This document shows positions 15,546 through 23,697 of a stretch of 35,478 nucleotides of DNA, in pieces (within the stretch, counting starts at the first letter, position 1; every line of letters starts with the position of its first letter). The translations under genes and the position numbers were made by a program. The stretch is from Gammaproteobacteria bacterium (lineage in GTDB: Bacteria > Pseudomonadota > Gammaproteobacteria > Pseudomonadales > Halieaceae), in assembly GCA_030427485.1 (NCBI GenBank), contig JAUICG010000047.1, positions 1-35,478 of the forward strand, read 5' to 3'. The notes under the pieces are model-generated. The model was not told the origin of the DNA. It made no database searches and worked only from the letters and a program-made list of their open reading frames with translations.

Positions 15546-16730
15546 TCAGTCACGCTTGATCACAAACAGCGCTGCGATATCGTCCGGCGCTGTATCGACA
15601 TGATCCAGGCCCAGATGTGCAGCCAGTTGATCCGGAGAATCGGATGTCTGTTCAAACATCTTGAGAAAATACTGCTCTTTCTCGACGAGACTCATCTGCG
15701 GCAAAATCTCGAGAATCCCGTCAGAAAACAGCGCCAGCATAAAACTCCCGGGAAGATCGATGACATGATCATTATACTCAGCGTCCTCCATCAAACCCAC
15801 GGTGGAACCTTCTCCTTCAAGGTAGCAGGCGCCCGCATCGGAAACAAGCACCGGTAGCGGCAGGTGTCCGGCAATGCTATAGCGCAGCGTATTCCGCTGC
15901 ATATCCAGCAAACCGACCACCATGGTGGCGAACTTGTCCACGCCGAGATCCAGGAGTTCCTTGTTGGCGTGTTGCAGCATGGCGACCGGTTGCAATATCG
16001 TTTCGTCGCGACGCCGCGAGTAGTCCGAGCGCTTGCGCGCGAAGAGGTTTTTCAGCAGGACGGTGGCAAATGCCGATGAACTGCCGTGACCGGATACATC
16101 GGCCATGAAGAAAATGACGTGGTTGTCGCCCACCGTAAAGTAATCGGTAAAATCACCGCTGAGGTAAAGCGAGGGGATCACCGTATGGCTGAACACATAA
16201 TCGTTCAATACCATGGGTGTAGTCGGCAGCATGCGCATCTGCACCTGGCGCCCCGCCTGCTGGTCCTGCTCGAGCATTTTGATGGTGCCACGCAACTCGA
16301 TATTGGCGGCCTCCAGGCGATCGCGGGACTCCCGTAACTCCCTGCGCAGATTTCGCTGGCGCACGCAGCGTTCAATGGACTTGATCAGGGCCCGCTTGTC
16401 TTCGATCGGGCGCAGGAAAAAATCGCTGGCCCCGAGGCGGAGGGCAGTCATCATTTTTTCGGGATCCGCGACATCACAGAACATGATCACCGGGACCTGC
16501 ACATCCATCTCGCGCAGCGCGTGACGGGCATCGACCCAGGAGAAATCCTTGAGGTCCAGCTCGCACAGAATAACATCCAGTCGGCTGTCCGAACCGAGCG
16601 AATACGTGGAATTACTGACGTCGGTGATAACCTCCGCGTGAAAGCCAGACTGTGACAAGAAACTCGCCAACTTGTCTGCACGCTCGGGAAAATCATCAAT
16701 AATCAGGACATTGCCGTTTGAAGCGGTCAT
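15546..16730 (-). CDS. Response regulator-PP2C (SpoIIE-type) phosphatase with degenerate receiver
   Basis: The product is 394 aa from the ATG at 16730. Residues 5-122 form a receiver fold (VLIIDDFPERA with D12/D13), but the phosphoacceptor position reads DVILCELDL with Glu57 in place of Asp. The switch Thr is Cys85 (VIMFCDV) and the conserved Lys is Arg107 (FFLRPIE). A coiled-coil linker spans about 122-170. The C-terminal SpoIIE/PP2C domain keeps its metal-binding acids (SGDFTDYFTVGD, MADVSGHGSS, LALFSDGILE, APDDIAALFVI), so it should be catalytic. It likely dephosphorylates the STAS protein encoded one base downstream. A hairpin (GGGCGT/ACGCCC, 16752-16769) lies just upstream of the start. 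Confidence 0.92.
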   Translation of the reverse strand: MTASNGNVLIIDDFPERADKLASFLSQSGFHAEVITDVSNSTYSLGSDSRLDVILCELDLKDFSWVDARHALREMDVQVPVIMFCDVADPEKMMTALRLGASDFFLRPIEDKRALIKSIERCVRQRNLRRELRESRDRLEAANIELRGTIKMLEQDQQAGRQVQMRMLPTTPMVLNDYVFSHTVIPSLYLSGDFTDYFTVGDNHVIFFMADVSGHGSSSAFATVLLKNLFARKRSDYSRRRDETILQPVAMLQHANKELLDLGVDKFATMVVGLLDMQRNTLRYSIAGHLPLPVLVSDAGACYLEGEGSTVGLMEDAEYNDHVIDLPGSFMLALFSDGILEILPQMSLVEKEQYFLKMFEQTSDSPDQLAAHLGLDHVDTAPDDIAALFVIKRD

Positions 16731-16871
16731 AGCGGACTTTGATCGTATGTTGGGCGTGACAGTACGCCCATCGGGGGATACAGGCAACCGAGGCATTAAG
16801 GCTTTGGCAGAATTTTACAGTTTTACCGGTCCCTGGGACCTTCCGGACGGCCCCTTCGCGCTGCGGCACGG

Positions 16872-17591
16872 TCAGAATTCCAGGTAATCTTCCGGCCGTT
16901 CCTGCTCCGAAAAGCTGTCCCGGATCTCGCCTGTCAGGAAGTACTCGCGGCGCTGTAGGTACGCGTTTCGAACAAAAATATAGCGGTCGCCCGTGATCAG
17001 TTCGTCCGCCTTTATCAGATTGGCCCGCAGATCCACCGCTTCAGCGGTCCAGAAGACGTAGGCCCACTCCCGATCGTCTATCATGCCGGGCAGGGAGGTG
17101 TAGTTGTCCACCAGGGAACCGGCGCCACTGCGCACGGTACGCGGGCCCAACACAGGTACCATCAGGTAGGGGCCGGAATCAACGCCCCAGGTATACAGCG
17201 TCTGCCCGAAATCGGCCGGACGGCTCTTCAGTCCCATGGGTGTGGCAACGTCTATCAGACCTGCCAGCCCCATGGTTGAATTGATCAGGAAACGCGCAGC
17301 GCTCTGCAGGGCGTTCCCCGGACGGCCCTGGAGCAGCGAGTTGAAGATGGAATTGAATTCGTACACATTGCCGATGAAGTTGGTCACGCCGCGCTCAGCG
17401 GGATCAGGCATCACAAAGCGATAGCCTCTCGCGGCCGGGAGCAATATGTGATTGTCCAGGGATTCGTTAAAGGCAAAAATTCGGCGGTTCATCGGCTCCC
17501 AGGGATCGGCAACTCCCTCGTCGCTTTCTGAGCCCATGGAAAACAGCGGGAGCGCCAGCAACAGCAGTAACACATAACGCGTATAGGTCAT
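16872..17591 (-). CDS. mlaA: MlaA/VacJ-family outer-membrane phospholipid-transport protein
   Basis: The product is 239 aa. DPWEPMNRRIFAFNESLD near the N-terminus and the following GVTNFIGNVYEFNSIFNSLLQ, RFLINSTMGLAGLIDVAT, FGQTLYTWGVDSGPYLMVPVLGP and YIFVRNAYLQRREYFLTG are the full MlaA signature. MlaA removes mislocalised phospholipids from the outer leaflet and hands them to the Mla shuttle. Unusually, the signal sequence (LLLLLALPLFSMGSESDEG) has no lipobox cysteine, so it is not a canonical lipoprotein. mlaBCDEF are not in the window. It lies 77 bp after hvfC on the same strand. Confidence 0.94.
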   Translation of the reverse strand: MTYTRYVLLLLLALPLFSMGSESDEGVADPWEPMNRRIFAFNESLDNHILLPAARGYRFVMPDPAERGVTNFIGNVYEFNSIFNSLLQGRPGNALQSAARFLINSTMGLAGLIDVATPMGLKSRPADFGQTLYTWGVDSGPYLMVPVLGPRTVRSGAGSLVDNYTSLPGMIDDREWAYVFWTAEAVDLRANLIKADELITGDRYIFVRNAYLQRREYFLTGEIRDSFSEQERPEDYLEF

Positions 17592-17668
17592 TTCGATGAC
17601 TGGCCGAATTCAAAAACAGCGATGGTACGCCTAGGCAGCACGTGGATCAACCGCTGAACAGCTCTCCA

Positions 17669-18418
17669 TCAGGGCATTGAGACCTGTATCACTCCCTTGG
17701 CAGCGAATTGCCCGAGTTGCTCGGCACCGTGGCTGAGTATCCGATCGTGAGGCTGCCCCAACTCGTCGGCAAGACCGACCAGCACCTTGTGCGCTGTACC
17801 GAACGTATTGCCGCGAACCAGTTCCAGCAGTCGCGCGGTCACCGCATTGAGCTCGATAAAGCCGACCTGATCGGCCCTGTTCCTGTACACCACGAGGTAA
17901 GTCGGTTCGCGCGCCTCGGTCGGTCTGAATGCGGGGCCAATACGATGTACCGGGAACTGGTAGCGCAGCGACCACGCCAGTGGCGACAGCCGCACCACCA
18001 TCTGGAGAATGTCCCCTGTCTCCACGGGGTCGGGCGGCGCCTCCTCGGAAATATCCAGCGCCAGTTCCACCCATTCGTAATGGGCCAGTTCCGCCAGGAA
18101 AGGCGGATCGCTCTCGCGCGGGCGGTAATCCTGCAGCAGAAACTGCAGGAATTCCTGGCTGATCTCCAGGAAATAAGGGGTGTGGCAGCGATGCTGGTCA
18201 ACGAAGGCGCGCACCAGCACGTGCCAGGTATCATCGTCGTAGAGTGAGCGCAGTACGGGAAACCCCCCGCGGATGAAGCCCTCGATATTGTTGTAGATCA
18301 GGCGCTCATAAATCCTCATCCGCCGCGGCTCAATCCCGGGTGGCGGCGGGTACTCCCCGGGATTTCGCAAATAGCGCGCCATCGCGAGCTGGCTGGATTT
18401 GAGTGCCGAGTGCGCCAT
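17669..18418 (-). CDS. hvfC: HvfC/BufC-type DUF2063 partner protein
   Basis: The product is 249 aa. The N-terminal DUF2063 domain has MARYLRNPGEYPPPPGIEPRRMRIYERLIYNN split over residues 14-45, then IEGFIRGGFPVLRSLYDDDTWHVLVRAFV and HTPYFLEISQEFLQFL, as in proteins that pair with DUF692 enzymes. The C-terminal half has an RRE-like alpha/beta pattern and probably binds the precursor leader to present it to HvfB. The ATG at 18418 uses the last base of the hvfB TGA (TGATG overlap), so the two are translationally coupled. The name follows the Haemophilus hvf operon. Confidence 0.9.
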   Translation of the reverse strand: MAHSALKSSQLAMARYLRNPGEYPPPPGIEPRRMRIYERLIYNNIEGFIRGGFPVLRSLYDDDTWHVLVRAFVDQHRCHTPYFLEISQEFLQFLLQDYRPRESDPPFLAELAHYEWVELALDISEEAPPDPVETGDILQMVVRLSPLAWSLRYQFPVHRIGPAFRPTEAREPTYLVVYRNRADQVGFIELNAVTARLLELVRGNTFGTAHKVLVGLADELGQPHDRILSHGAEQLGQFAAKGVIQVSMP

Positions 18419-19269
18419 CAGCACTGCGCCCCGGCTGCGCTGCGCCGGCCATCGTGCTGCAGCGCGCGCACCCGAGCCACCTCCTGCAGCAGGTGTGGTA
18501 ACGGCGGCAGGTTGAAATCCCGCTCGAGCAAGGTCGGTACCGGCCCCAGCCGGCGATACGCCGCCGCCAGCAAGTCCCAGACCGGGTCGATGACGGCCGC
18601 GCCGTGCGTATCCACTTTCAGGTCGGGCGCCTCGTCGTAGTGCCCTGCTATGTGTATATAGCGCACCCGATCAAGCGACAGCGCATCCAGGAAGTCATAC
18701 GGGTCATAGCAGTGGTTGATGGCGTTGACGTAGATATTGTTCACGTCGAGCAACAGGTCACAGCCGCTTTCACACTGTACCGCGTTGATGAACTGCGCTT
18801 CAGTCAGGTCGGTATAGGGCTGGGCATAGTAAGATGCGTTTTCCAGCGCAATGGGCTGCCCTATGATGTCCTGCACAAGGCGCACGCGCTCCGCCACGTG
18901 GCGCACGGCCTCCTCGGTGAAGGGAATCGGGAGCAGATCGTACAGGTGCCCGTCGACCGCGCAGTAGGTCAGGTGCTCACTGTACAGTGGCGCGCCGATG
19001 TCGCTCATCAGCGCCCGCACTGCGCGCACCAACTCCGTATCGATGGGATCGGGGCCACCGATATCAAGCGACAGGCCGTGCAGCACAATGGGATAACGCT
19101 CGGCCATCGCGCGGAACTGCCTGCCAAAACGACCGCCAACACCGATCCAGTTCTCCGGTGCTGCCTCCATAAAGTCGACCTCTCCCTGGTCCATGGATGA
19201 CAGCGGGCCCAGCAGGGCCCGCCTCAGACCGAGTCCCGCTCCGTGGAATTCCCGGTCAGGATGTGGCAC
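18418..19269 (-). CDS. hvfB: HvfB/BufB-type DUF692 multinuclear iron oxidative enzyme (MNIO)
   Basis: The product is 283 aa, a TIM-barrel enzyme of the family that includes MbnB and HvfB. Expected iron ligands are visible: H64 (VLHGLSLDIGG), E98-H99 (YSEHLTY), E143 (ALENASYY), D175 and N177 (LLLDVNNIYVNA), H206 and H210 (HIAGHYD), D220 and H222 (DTHGA) and E249. In characterised relatives the di/tri-iron centre uses O2 to remodel peptidyl cysteines into copper-binding heterocycles. The substrate here should be the repeat peptide encoded 20 bp upstream. The family and pathway are well supported; the exact product on EGSCG motifs is not predictable. Confidence 0.95.
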   Translation of the reverse strand: MPHPDREFHGAGLGLRRALLGPLSSMDQGEVDFMEAAPENWIGVGGRFGRQFRAMAERYPIVLHGLSLDIGGPDPIDTELVRAVRALMSDIGAPLYSEHLTYCAVDGHLYDLLPIPFTEEAVRHVAERVRLVQDIIGQPIALENASYYAQPYTDLTEAQFINAVQCESGCDLLLDVNNIYVNAINHCYDPYDFLDALSLDRVRYIHIAGHYDEAPDLKVDTHGAAVIDPVWDLLAAAYRRLGPVPTLLERDFNLPPLPHLLQEVARVRALQHDGRRSAAGAQC

Positions 19270-19289
19270 TACCGATCGCCAGCGCTATC

Positions 19290-19688
19290 CTAGCTGCCGG
19301 AACCTTCACCGCCACAGCTGCCCTCGCCGTCAGCCTTGTCGCCACCGCAGCTGCCTTCGCCGTCAGCCTTGTCGCCACCGCAGCTGCCTTCGCCGTCGGC
19401 CTTGTCGCCACCGCAGCTGCCTTCACCATCGGCCTTGTCGCCACCGCAGCTGCCTTCACCATCGGCCTTGTCGCCACCGCAGCTGCCTTCGCCATCGGCC
19501 TTGTCGCCACCGCATTTACCTTCGCCGCATTTTCCCTCTTCGTGCTTGTCATAGTTGGCAAGGTCATAGCCCCCACTGAGTTGCTGTGCGGAAAATGGGT
19601 TGGCCTCTGCCGTTACCAGAGGCGAGATGGAAGTTGCCAGAAACGCTGCGCCCAAGGCGGCTGCCAGCGGTTTTTTTGATTTAGCCAT
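19290..19688 (-). CDS. hvfA: HvfA-like RiPP precursor with EGKCG/EGSCG repeats
   Basis: The product is 132 aa. A Sec-type signal peptide (MAKSKKPLAAALGAAF onward, to about residue 29) is followed by a leader-like segment NPFSAQQLSGGYDLANYDKHE. The core starts with two EGKCG pentapeptides (Cys54, Cys59), then six perfect 11-residue repeats GDKADGEGSCG (residues 61-126; Cys70, 81, 92, 103, 114, 125), ending GEGSGS. All eight cysteines lie in EG(K/S)CG contexts. In known HvfA/bufferin-type peptides the cysteines of such motifs are oxidised by the MNIO enzyme to copper-binding groups, and the peptide is exported to buffer copper. Six of the eight motifs here carry Ser instead of Lys. It is first in hvfABC; ACAGGAAA precedes the ATG. 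Confidence 0.94.
   Translation of the reverse strand: MAKSKKPLAAALGAAFLATSISPLVTAEANPFSAQQLSGGYDLANYDKHEEGKCGEGKCGGDKADGEGSCGGDKADGEGSCGGDKADGEGSCGGDKADGEGSCGGDKADGEGSCGGDKADGEGSCGGEGSGS
19311..19508 (-). repeat. Six tandem 33-bp repeats in hvfA
   Basis: Six uninterrupted 33-bp units encode identical GDKADGEGSCG peptides. The units differ only at synonymous third positions (for example GAC/GAT and GCT/GCC). The copy number could vary between strains by slippage or recombination. Confidence 0.95.
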
Positions 19689-19831
19689 AATAGTTTCCTG
19701 TCAGTGGTCAGAGATTTATGGATATCAGTCTTAAACTACCCTGGACGGCTCTGGCACGAATCCGCCAGAACTCATCCATGGTACCTAGGACAGGATAGCA
19801 AACGATAAGTTTCAACGCACAACACAGAAGG

Positions 19832-19856
19832 AAAAAACGACTCCGCAGCCGATCGT
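19832..19856 (-). terminator. Weak possible terminator downstream of hrpA
   Basis: On the - strand ACGAT pairs with GTCGT (one G-U pair) across a 10-base loop, followed directly by six T residues. The stem is short, so efficiency is doubtful. It would separate hrpA from the hvf genes. Confidence 0.3.
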
Positions 19857-19901
19857 CCAGTGTGCGAAGGCGCGATCGCGATCAGCCTTTATTCCCCTAT
19901 T

Positions 19902-22900
19902 CTAATGAGGGTTATTTGTCAGGTACCGGCTAACCGCCTGCCACTGCTCATCCAGGCGCTTCTGCGAAACAGCCCGGCGGGTGCCGAGATTCTGGGCAAA
20001 CAGGGAGACGCGAAACTCCTCCAGCATCCAGCGGTAGGTACAGGCCTCCTCACTCAACAGCAGCAAGCCCGGTCGTTTCCCGAGCGTTTCGAGCAACGGC
20101 TGTGTGAGCGTTGCGAGGATACCGGTATATTTCTGGTCTTTCGGATATTGTCCCGCCAATCGCTCCAGCCGCTGCTGTAGCGCTTTCATATAGCGAGGAT
20201 ACTGCGCCAGCCACTCGACAGGAGTATCGCGCTGGAACGACTCACACCACAAGGCGGACAGTTGCGATTGGACATCCGCCTGGGTATCCGGCCATTTATC
20301 GTCCCCCAGCGTCGACAGTGTCCGGCGGACCTCGGCCAGCAGGCGCAGCGCATTGAGCAACAGGGTCTCAATCTCGAGCGCGCGACCGATCACCTCTGCC
20401 CTGCCCGCCTGCTCGATCCTGTTGAAGTCCGCTTCACTGTAGGGAAGGCCCTGACCCGCCTCGACGCCCTGCAGATAGGCCGCGTCGATCAAGTCCTCCA
20501 CCAGCGCGCCGCGCTCGAGCTGGGCGGCCGCCAACATCAGGTTGAACTCATTGCCACGCAGCAACTGTTTCCGCAGGTACTTCACCTGCTGTGTTCCGGC
20601 CAATCGCAACAGGCGCGTTACTCCCAGGCGATGACGGATATGCGCTTCAGCCGGGTAATCGCAAAGTTCAACCGCCACGCTCTCCACCTTATCGGTCAGA
20701 GCCGGATAAGCGACAATATCCATGCCCGCCTGCCGAAACCGCCACTCGCGCGGCAGCTCGCCCAGGTCCCAGCTCGTAATACCCTCACGGGTCAAGGACG
20801 CCTGCGGGCTGGCACTGATGCTCTGGCGGGTATCCTCGCGGAAGCGGCGCACCAGTTTGTCCAGGTTGCGGCCCTGCCCCAGCAAGTGACCCCGGGCATC
20901 CACTACACGCACATTCATTCGATAGTAGTCATCGAGTGTGTGCGCGGCCCAGTCGTCGCTATCCAGCTTTATACGCCCCAACTCGGCAATACGCCGGGCC
21001 AGGCATACCAGCAGATCCTCGTTGCCCGGCTGTAGCCCGGCCAGTGCCCGGTCGACAAAATCCGGGACGGGAACCAGATGCTTGCGCTTCTCCTTGGGCA
21101 GCCCCTTGACGAGTTGGATGCACTTTTCCCGGAGCAGGCCGGGAACCAGCCAGTCAAGCAGGTGTCTCGGCGCCCGGTTCAGCAGGGCCACAGGAATGGT
21201 CACGGAGACACCATCGGCCGCCTGCCCGGGCTCGAACTGGTAAGCCAGTTTGAAACGCATGTCCTCCCATTCCAGATAGTCCGGAAACTGCTCGCCCACG
21301 GCATCCCCCGGATCCCGGGCAAGCAACCGTTCGCGCGGGATATGAAGCGACTGATCGCGATCGGGGCTGCGTTTCAACCAGGCATGCAGAGCGGCCGCGG
21401 TATACATCCCCTCGGGAAGGCGTTCGTCATAAAAATCAAACAGCACCTGCTCATCCACCAGGATATCGCGCCGGCGGGTACGTGACTCCAGTTCCTCGAG
21501 GGACTGGACCTGTCGCCGGTTGTGCTTCAGGAATCTGGGATACTGGCGAAACTTTCCGGCCACCAGACCCTCGCGGATCATCAGAGCGCGGCTTTCATCC
21601 GGCGCCAGCGGCCCGTAGTGCACCACCTTCCTGTCGGTCAGGATCAATCCGTAGAGACTGATTCTTTCGTAAGCCACCACCTGGCCGCGACGCGATTGCC
21701 AGCGCGGCTCGTAGTAATGCCGTTTGAGTAAATCCGGGTTGATATCCAGGGCCCAGTCGGGTTCGATCGCCCCCACTTCACGGGCATATACCCGGGAAGT
21801 TTCAACGATCTCCGCCGCAACCAGCCACTTCGGCGTTTTCCTGGCCTGCGAGGAGCCGGGAAATATCTGCATCTTGCGATTGCGACTGCCGAGGTAATCA
21901 CGCCGCTCGTCGTGCCGGGCGATATTGCTGAGCAAGCCACTGAGCAGCGCGCTGTGGATACCCTGGTAGTCCTCCTCCTCGGGCAGCGTGGCGGGAACTT
22001 TCAGACCCTGTTGCCGGCAGGCGATGCTGAGCTGGGTGTGGACATCCCGCCACTCCCGCAACCGCAGGAAAGACAGGCATTCACGAGCGCACAATTTACG
22101 CAGCTGATTCTGGCTCAGGCTCTGGCGTTGTTCATCGTAGTAGCGCCACAGGCTGAGCCAGGCCATAAAGTCCGAGCGCGGGTGCCGAAACCGGGCGTGC
22201 ATCTGGTCGGCCTGCTGCTGCTTTTCAGGCGGTCGCTCGCGCGGGTCCTGCGCCGTCAATGCACTGCTGATCACCAGGATTTCCTGCAGGCAGCCGCGCT
22301 CATCAGCGGCCACCACCATGCGCGCCAAACGAGGATCCACGGGCAGTCGCGCCATCCGCCTGCCAATTCCGGTCAGTTCACCCGCGGAACTCACGGCACC
22401 CAGCTCCTGCAGCAGTGTGTAGCCATCGCGCACCATGCGCGAGTCGGGGGGATCAATGAATGGAAACGCCTCCACGTCGCCCAGGCCCAGCGTCAGCATA
22501 TGCAGGATGACCGCGGCGAGATTGGTGCGCAGAATCTCCGGGTCCGTGAACGGCGGGCGGCCCTGGTAGTCCTCCGCGCTATAAAGCCGGATACATACAC
22601 CGGGACCCACGCGGCCACAGCGCCCCTGTCGCTGATCTGCGCTGGCCTGCGACACTGGTTCAATCGGCAGGCGCTGTAGTTTGGTGCGGTGACTGTAGCG
22701 GCTGATACGTGCCTCGCCGGGATCGATGACATAGCGGATACCGGGTACGGTCAGTGAGGTCTCGGCAACATTGGTCGCCAGCACCACACGAATGCCGGAT
22801 TTGCGGCTGTGCCGCTCGAAAACCCGGTTCTGTTCCACCTGGCTGAGGCGCGCATAGAGGGGGAGTATCTCCAGTTCACTCGCCCCGCGCAGCGCGCGGG

Positions 22901-23648
22901 CCAGTTCGCGGATGTCGCGCTCGCCGGGCAGAAACACGAGGATATCGCCGCGTTCGCCAAAGTGGCCGGCATCGATATCCGCCACCAGTGCAACGATCTG
23001 CGCTTCCACTCCCTCATCCTGCGCCGGCTCTCGACCGAGATAGAGCGTTTCCACGGGGAAGGAACGACCCGAGACCTCAATAATGGGGGCGTTGTCGAAA
23101 TGGCGCGAGAAGCTTTCCACATCGATGGTGGCCGAGGTCACAATGAGTTTGAGGTCTGGCCGGCGAGGCAGGATACGCTTGAGGTAGCCGAGCAGGAAAT
23201 CTATGTTCAGGCTGCGTTCGTGGGCCTCGTCAATGATCAGCGTATCGTACTTGTCCAGCAGTCGATCATGCTGCATTTCCGCGAGCAAAATGCCGTCCGT
23301 CATCAGCTTGATCGCTGTAGTGTCAGATACCTGGTCTGTGAAACGCACCTGGTAACCCACCAGGTCACCCAACGCCGTTTCCAGCTCCTGCGCAATGCGT
23401 GCCGCCACAGTGCGAGCAGCCAGGCGCCGCGGCTGGGTATGACCGATCAGGCCGGTGGCGCCCCGGCCCATTTCCAGACAGATTTTTGGTAACTGCGTGG
23501 TCTTGCCGGACCCTGTTTCACCGGCGACAATTACCACCTGGTGGTTGCTGATCGCACGCGCGATCTCGTCTCGGCTTGCGACTATCGGCAGTTCTTCGGG
23601 GTACTTGATGGCCGGGACACGTCTCTCGGGTCCGGGTAATTCTTGCAT
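19902..23648 (-). CDS. hrpA: ATP-dependent RNA helicase HrpA (DEAH box)
   Basis: The product is 1248 aa, slightly shorter at the N-terminus than E. coli HrpA. Helicase motifs in order: Walker A GETGSGKTT (43-51), TQPRR (71-75), DEAH (140-143), SAT (172-174), the NVAETSLTVPGI segment (about 293-304) and motif VI QRQGRCGRVGPG (339-350). The DEAH-specific ratchet and OB regions follow, then a long C-terminal DUF3418-type extension characteristic of HrpA. It is a cytoplasmic 3'-5' RNA helicase implicated in resolving stalled or collided ribosomes and in mRNA processing. It follows the unknown gene at 23698-24204 by 49 bp on the same strand. Confidence 0.96.
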   Translation of the reverse strand: MQELPGPERRVPAIKYPEELPIVASRDEIARAISNHQVVIVAGETGSGKTTQLPKICLEMGRGATGLIGHTQPRRLAARTVAARIAQELETALGDLVGYQVRFTDQVSDTTAIKLMTDGILLAEMQHDRLLDKYDTLIIDEAHERSLNIDFLLGYLKRILPRRPDLKLIVTSATIDVESFSRHFDNAPIIEVSGRSFPVETLYLGREPAQDEGVEAQIVALVADIDAGHFGERGDILVFLPGERDIRELARALRGASELEILPLYARLSQVEQNRVFERHSRKSGIRVVLATNVAETSLTVPGIRYVIDPGEARISRYSHRTKLQRLPIEPVSQASADQRQGRCGRVGPGVCIRLYSAEDYQGRPPFTDPEILRTNLAAVILHMLTLGLGDVEAFPFIDPPDSRMVRDGYTLLQELGAVSSAGELTGIGRRMARLPVDPRLARMVVAADERGCLQEILVISSALTAQDPRERPPEKQQQADQMHARFRHPRSDFMAWLSLWRYYDEQRQSLSQNQLRKLCARECLSFLRLREWRDVHTQLSIACRQQGLKVPATLPEEEDYQGIHSALLSGLLSNIARHDERRDYLGSRNRKMQIFPGSSQARKTPKWLVAAEIVETSRVYAREVGAIEPDWALDINPDLLKRHYYEPRWQSRRGQVVAYERISLYGLILTDRKVVHYGPLAPDESRALMIREGLVAGKFRQYPRFLKHNRRQVQSLEELESRTRRRDILVDEQVLFDFYDERLPEGMYTAAALHAWLKRSPDRDQSLHIPRERLLARDPGDAVGEQFPDYLEWEDMRFKLAYQFEPGQAADGVSVTIPVALLNRAPRHLLDWLVPGLLREKCIQLVKGLPKEKRKHLVPVPDFVDRALAGLQPGNEDLLVCLARRIAELGRIKLDSDDWAAHTLDDYYRMNVRVVDARGHLLGQGRNLDKLVRRFREDTRQSISASPQASLTREGITSWDLGELPREWRFRQAGMDIVAYPALTDKVESVAVELCDYPAEAHIRHRLGVTRLLRLAGTQQVKYLRKQLLRGNEFNLMLAAAQLERGALVEDLIDAAYLQGVEAGQGLPYSEADFNRIEQAGRAEVIGRALEIETLLLNALRLLAEVRRTLSTLGDDKWPDTQADVQSQLSALWCESFQRDTPVEWLAQYPRYMKALQQRLERLAGQYPKDQKYTGILATLTQPLLETLGKRPGLLLLSEEACTYRWMLEEFRVSLFAQNLGTRRAVSQKRLDEQWQAVSRYLTNNPH

Positions 23649-23697
23649 CGGGACAGTCCACCTGTCAGGTTATTCACGCAAGGGCATGCAGCGAGGA

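Noticed and set aside
16752..16769. GGGCGT/ACGCCC hairpin considered as a terminator
   Set aside because: No T-tract follows on either strand; at most a leader hairpin of the response-regulator gene.
19311..19508. Regular 33-bp repeats resembling a CRISPR array
   Set aside because: Units abut with no spacers and read through in frame as GDKADGEGSCG within hvfA.
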